DNA from: Savagea sp.
GTDB lineage: Bacteria > Bacillota > Bacilli > Bacillales_A > Planococcaceae
Assembly: GCA_030152585.1 (NCBI GenBank)
Contig: JASLJC010000023.1
Coordinates: 1 to 7,403, forward strand
Length of the DNA: 7,403 nucleotides
Direction of reading: 5' to 3'
Shown here: positions 6,696 through 7,403 of the stretch, piece by piece
Numbering within the stretch: the first letter of the stretch is position 1
How the letters are laid out: each line of letters starts with the position of its first letter
Program-made: the position numbers and the translations under genes
Notes under the pieces: generated by a model
Seen by the model: the letters and a program-made list of their open reading frames with translations, nothing else
Database searches by the model: none
Told to the model about the DNA's origin: nothing

Positions 6696-7403
6696 TTACG
6701 TCGTTGAAATGTCGATTTCTCCATCAAGTGAAATTGCCAAACGCGCTTGACGATTTCGCTCTGCACGTTTAGCTAAACGTTCCTTCGCTTGAATCGCTAA
6801 TGCTTCTTTCTGTTCTACAACTTCTTCTGAAATGCCAAAAATTTGTTCAAATAACTCGAGCTTTTCTTTCGCTCGACGATCGGTAGACAATTCTTTCACT
6901 TGTGTAATCGGATCGCGCAACAATTGATTGACGATTGATTTCGTATGTTTACGTACAATTTTTCTTTCACGTTCTGATAAGTCAGGTAACTTATTTTCAA
7001 TACTTTCCATCGTCGTTTGTTGAATAACACTTGCCTTTTGGCGAAGGGCTACAATCAACGGTACGACACCAAGAGTGGCTACCCATTCATTAAAACGGAT
7101 GACTTCTTCTTTTACGAACTCGCCAATTTGACGTGCCGCTTGCTGGCGTTCTGCTAAATTCGCTTCAACGATACCGTGTAAATCATCAATGTCATATAAG
7201 AAAACATTTTGTAAATTACCGATTTCAGGATCTAAATCACGAGGTACAGCGATATCGATCATAAATAATGGCTTTCCTTTACGTAAACGTTCGACAAATT
7301 GCATCAATTCTACATCGATTACATAATGATCTGCTCCTGTTGAGCTAATCAAAATGTCTGCATCGAGTAATGTACATTGTAACTCGCTCAACGGGCGTGC
7401 CTC
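6696..7403 (-). CDS. hemA: Glutamyl-tRNA reductase, C-terminal part (5' end cut by window edge)
   Basis: NADPH-dependent reduction of glutamyl-tRNA to glutamate-1-semialdehyde is the first and normally rate-controlling step of the C5 heme pathway. The visible 235 codons start inside the NADPH-binding domain: DADILISSTGADH, then PLFMIDIAVPRDLDPEIG at about visible residues 45-62, and NVFLYDIDDLHGIVEANLAER. The helical dimerisation domain follows, including the segment RQKASVIQQTTMESIENKLPDL. The catalytic N-terminal domain with its active-site cysteine lies beyond the right edge. The reading frame is open to the edge. The TTG at 7391-7389 is an internal Leu codon, not a start, because recognisable family sequence extends upstream of it (EARPL). 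The C-terminus ends in an Ala/Arg/Glu-rich helical tail and then the acidic segment SLDGEIDISTT. The protein is the known target of HemX-dependent control in relatives. Confidence 0.97.
   Translation of the reverse strand, partial: EARPLSELQCTLLDADILISSTGADHYVIDVELMQFVERLRKGKPLFMIDIAVPRDLDPEIGNLQNVFLYDIDDLHGIVEANLAERQQAARQIGEFVKEEVIRFNEWVATLGVVPLIVALRQKASVIQQTTMESIENKLPDLSERERKIVRKHTKSIVNQLLRDPITQVKELSTDRRAKEKLELFEQIFGISEEVVEQKEALAIQAKERLAKRAERNRQARLAISLDGEIDISTT

Noticed and set aside
7389..7391. TTG as a possible start of the rightmost gene
   Set aside because: The frame stays open to the window edge and codes for family-like sequence upstream. The gene is the C-terminal half of hemA and the codon is an internal leucine.
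1..7403. Mobile element, CRISPR array, tRNA/rRNA gene or unknown gene cluster
   Set aside because: No inverted terminal repeats, transposase, spaced direct repeats or tRNA-like cloverleaf were seen. Every stretch over 300 bases is explained by housekeeping genes or the valS leader.

Overview
The window is a stretch of a low-to-moderate G+C Firmicutes (Bacillales-type) chromosome. All real genes are on the minus strand. Read in the direction of transcription, from high to low coordinates, it holds the 3' half of hemA, then hemX, hemC, hemD, hemB and hemL. After a transcription gap comes the 5' part of valS. The order hemA-X-C-D-B-L is the classical Bacillales heme operon. Extended AAAGGAGG-type ribosome binding sites and a valine T-box ahead of valS fit the same group. 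The species cannot be fixed from the sequence. The spore genes (spoVID/ysxE) that lie between hemL and valS in Bacillus subtilis are absent, which hints at a non-sporulating or rearranged lineage.

Region 7403-1874 is one polycistron encoding the C5 route from glutamyl-tRNA to uroporphyrinogen III. HemA (glutamyl-tRNA reductase) makes glutamate-1-semialdehyde and HemL converts it to 5-aminolevulinate. HemB condenses two of these to porphobilinogen, HemC builds hydroxymethylbilane, and HemD closes the ring. HemX is a polytopic membrane protein known in relatives to lower the level of HemA. Gene junctions are tight: a 23-nt gap hemA/hemX, a 21-nt gap hemX/hemC, and overlaps of 11 nt (hemC/hemD), 1 nt (hemD/hemB) and 4 nt (hemB/hemL). 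The operon promoter lies beyond the right edge. A strong intrinsic terminator sits directly after hemL.

Region 1873-1445 has no protein gene. It holds the hemL terminator (1836-1868), a near-consensus sigma-A promoter (TTGACG, 17-nt spacer, TATAAT), and a complete T-box riboswitch. The riboswitch has a readable GUC (valine) specifier, the UGGU tRNA-end-binding bulge, and an antiterminator that competes with an intrinsic terminator. valS follows with a good ribosome binding site, and its first 481 codons are present.

No mobile element, CRISPR array, tRNA, rRNA or unknown gene cassette was found. This is an ordinary, well-understood housekeeping region. The points worth a second look are gene-order and regulatory details, not a new system.
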